From Desulfitobacterium_A sp035539115 (GTDB lineage Bacteria > Bacillota > Desulfitobacteriia > Desulfitobacteriales > Desulfitobacteriaceae), in contig NZ_DATLJA010000021.1 in the NCBI RefSeq assembly GCF_035539115.1, positions 1 to 12,344 of the forward strand: DNA of 12,344 bases, in the 5' to 3' direction. The notes beneath the pieces are model-generated. The model made no database searches, was not told where the DNA came from, and worked only from the letters and a program-made list of their open reading frames with translations. The position numbers were made by a program, and so were the translations under genes. Below are positions 12,057 to 12,344 of the stretch, one piece after another. Within the stretch, counting starts at the first letter, position 1. Each line of letters begins with the position of its first letter.

Positions 12057-12344
12057 CTATTTGTATTGTTTCAGAATGGCTCTACCAGCAGCATGAATCA
12101 TAACCTCGTCCGTACCGCCGCCAATTCTAAAGACACGAGCATCCAGCCATAATCTCGAGATACGACAATCGGTGGTATAGCCAATGCCGCCCATAATCTG
12201 CAGGGCGTCATCAATAACCTCATTGGCTGACTGGGCACAATAGAGTTTAGCTAAGGCTGAAGAGATTTGAAGAGGCAGACCATTATCCGCTTCCCAAGCG
12301 CATTTATAAACCATGTTTTTCATATTCTCGATTTTTATTTTCAT
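12057..12344 (-). CDS. caiA: CaiA-like acyl-CoA dehydrogenase, C-terminal part (cut by window edge)
   Basis: The last 95 codons of an acyl-CoA dehydrogenase end in TAG at 12057-12059. The N-terminus lies beyond the right edge of the window, and the Met at 12344 is internal. The fragment is the C-terminal helical domain with IENMKNMVYKCAWEADNG, the QIMGGIGYT turn that contacts FAD, and the end FRIGGGTDEVMIH followed by GRAILKQYK. It is close to crotonobetainyl-CoA reductase CaiA, which shares KxxIENMKNM and the GRAxLKQY ending. At the place where medium-chain enzymes carry their catalytic Glu (YEGT), this protein has Gly (GGGT), as in CaiA-like and isovaleryl-type members. Together with caiB at 9037 it points to reduction of a betaine-like enoyl-CoA. 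Other acyl-CoA substrates remain possible. Confidence 0.82.
   Translation of the reverse strand: MKIKIENMKNMVYKCAWEADNGLPLQISSALAKLYCAQSANEVIDDALQIMGGIGYTTDCRISRLWLDARVFRIGGGTDEVMIHAAGRAILKQYK

Overview
The window looks like chromosomal DNA of an AT-rich anaerobic Firmicute. The Shine-Dalgarno sites are strong (GGAGG type), TTG and GTG starts occur, and the protein families (DUF6951, DUF2284, DUF1638, formate-tetrahydrofolate ligase remnant, CaiB/CaiA) recall the Desulfitobacterium/Desulfosporosinus group. That placement is inferred from family content, not from a marker gene. No rRNA, tRNA or CRISPR array was seen.

Layout. 1-143: AT-rich DNA with nested inverted repeats. 144-1738: an IS4-family insertion sequence with an intact DDE transposase and 16-bp perfect terminal repeats. 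Its leader can form a hairpin that hides the transposase ribosome-binding site. 1740-4660 is a gene graveyard: a flavodoxin-like gene without its N-terminus, a frameshifted and truncated IS481/Mu-like transposase on the minus strand, a 24-codon stub of an M24 peptidase joined to a probable LD-carboxypeptidase tail, and a second M24 fragment with three frameshifts. 4701-5681 is an intact D-2-hydroxyacid dehydrogenase followed by a clear terminator. 5950-7254 is an intact aromatic-acid:H+ symporter-type MFS transporter, also followed by a terminator.

7415-8745 (minus strand) is the debris of what was probably a one-carbon/methyl-transfer locus. DUF6951 is intact. Downstream of it one reading frame joins part of a DUF2284 protein to the first 50 or so residues of a DUF1638 protein, and then runs over a RecD2-like Walker A fragment in another frame. 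Upstream lie a protein tail I cannot assign and the last 30 or so residues of formate-tetrahydrofolate ligase.

9037-12344 (minus strand) is a healthy carnitine-type gene set, transcribed right to left: the end of a CaiA-like acyl-CoA dehydrogenase (cut by the window edge), an OFA-like MFS transporter, a small two-helix membrane protein and a CaiB-like CoA-transferase. These would import a betaine/carnitine-like or other carboxylic acid, activate it by CoA transfer, and reduce the 2-enoyl-CoA. An MFS carrier stands where enteric bacteria use the BCCT antiporter CaiT.

The most interesting points are the mosaic DUF2284/DUF1638/RecD region, the transposase hairpin that overlaps its own promoter, the transporter plus small membrane protein in the cai-like operon, and a hairpin over the ribosome-binding site of the aromatic-acid transporter. 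I did not find a convincing undescribed multi-gene system.
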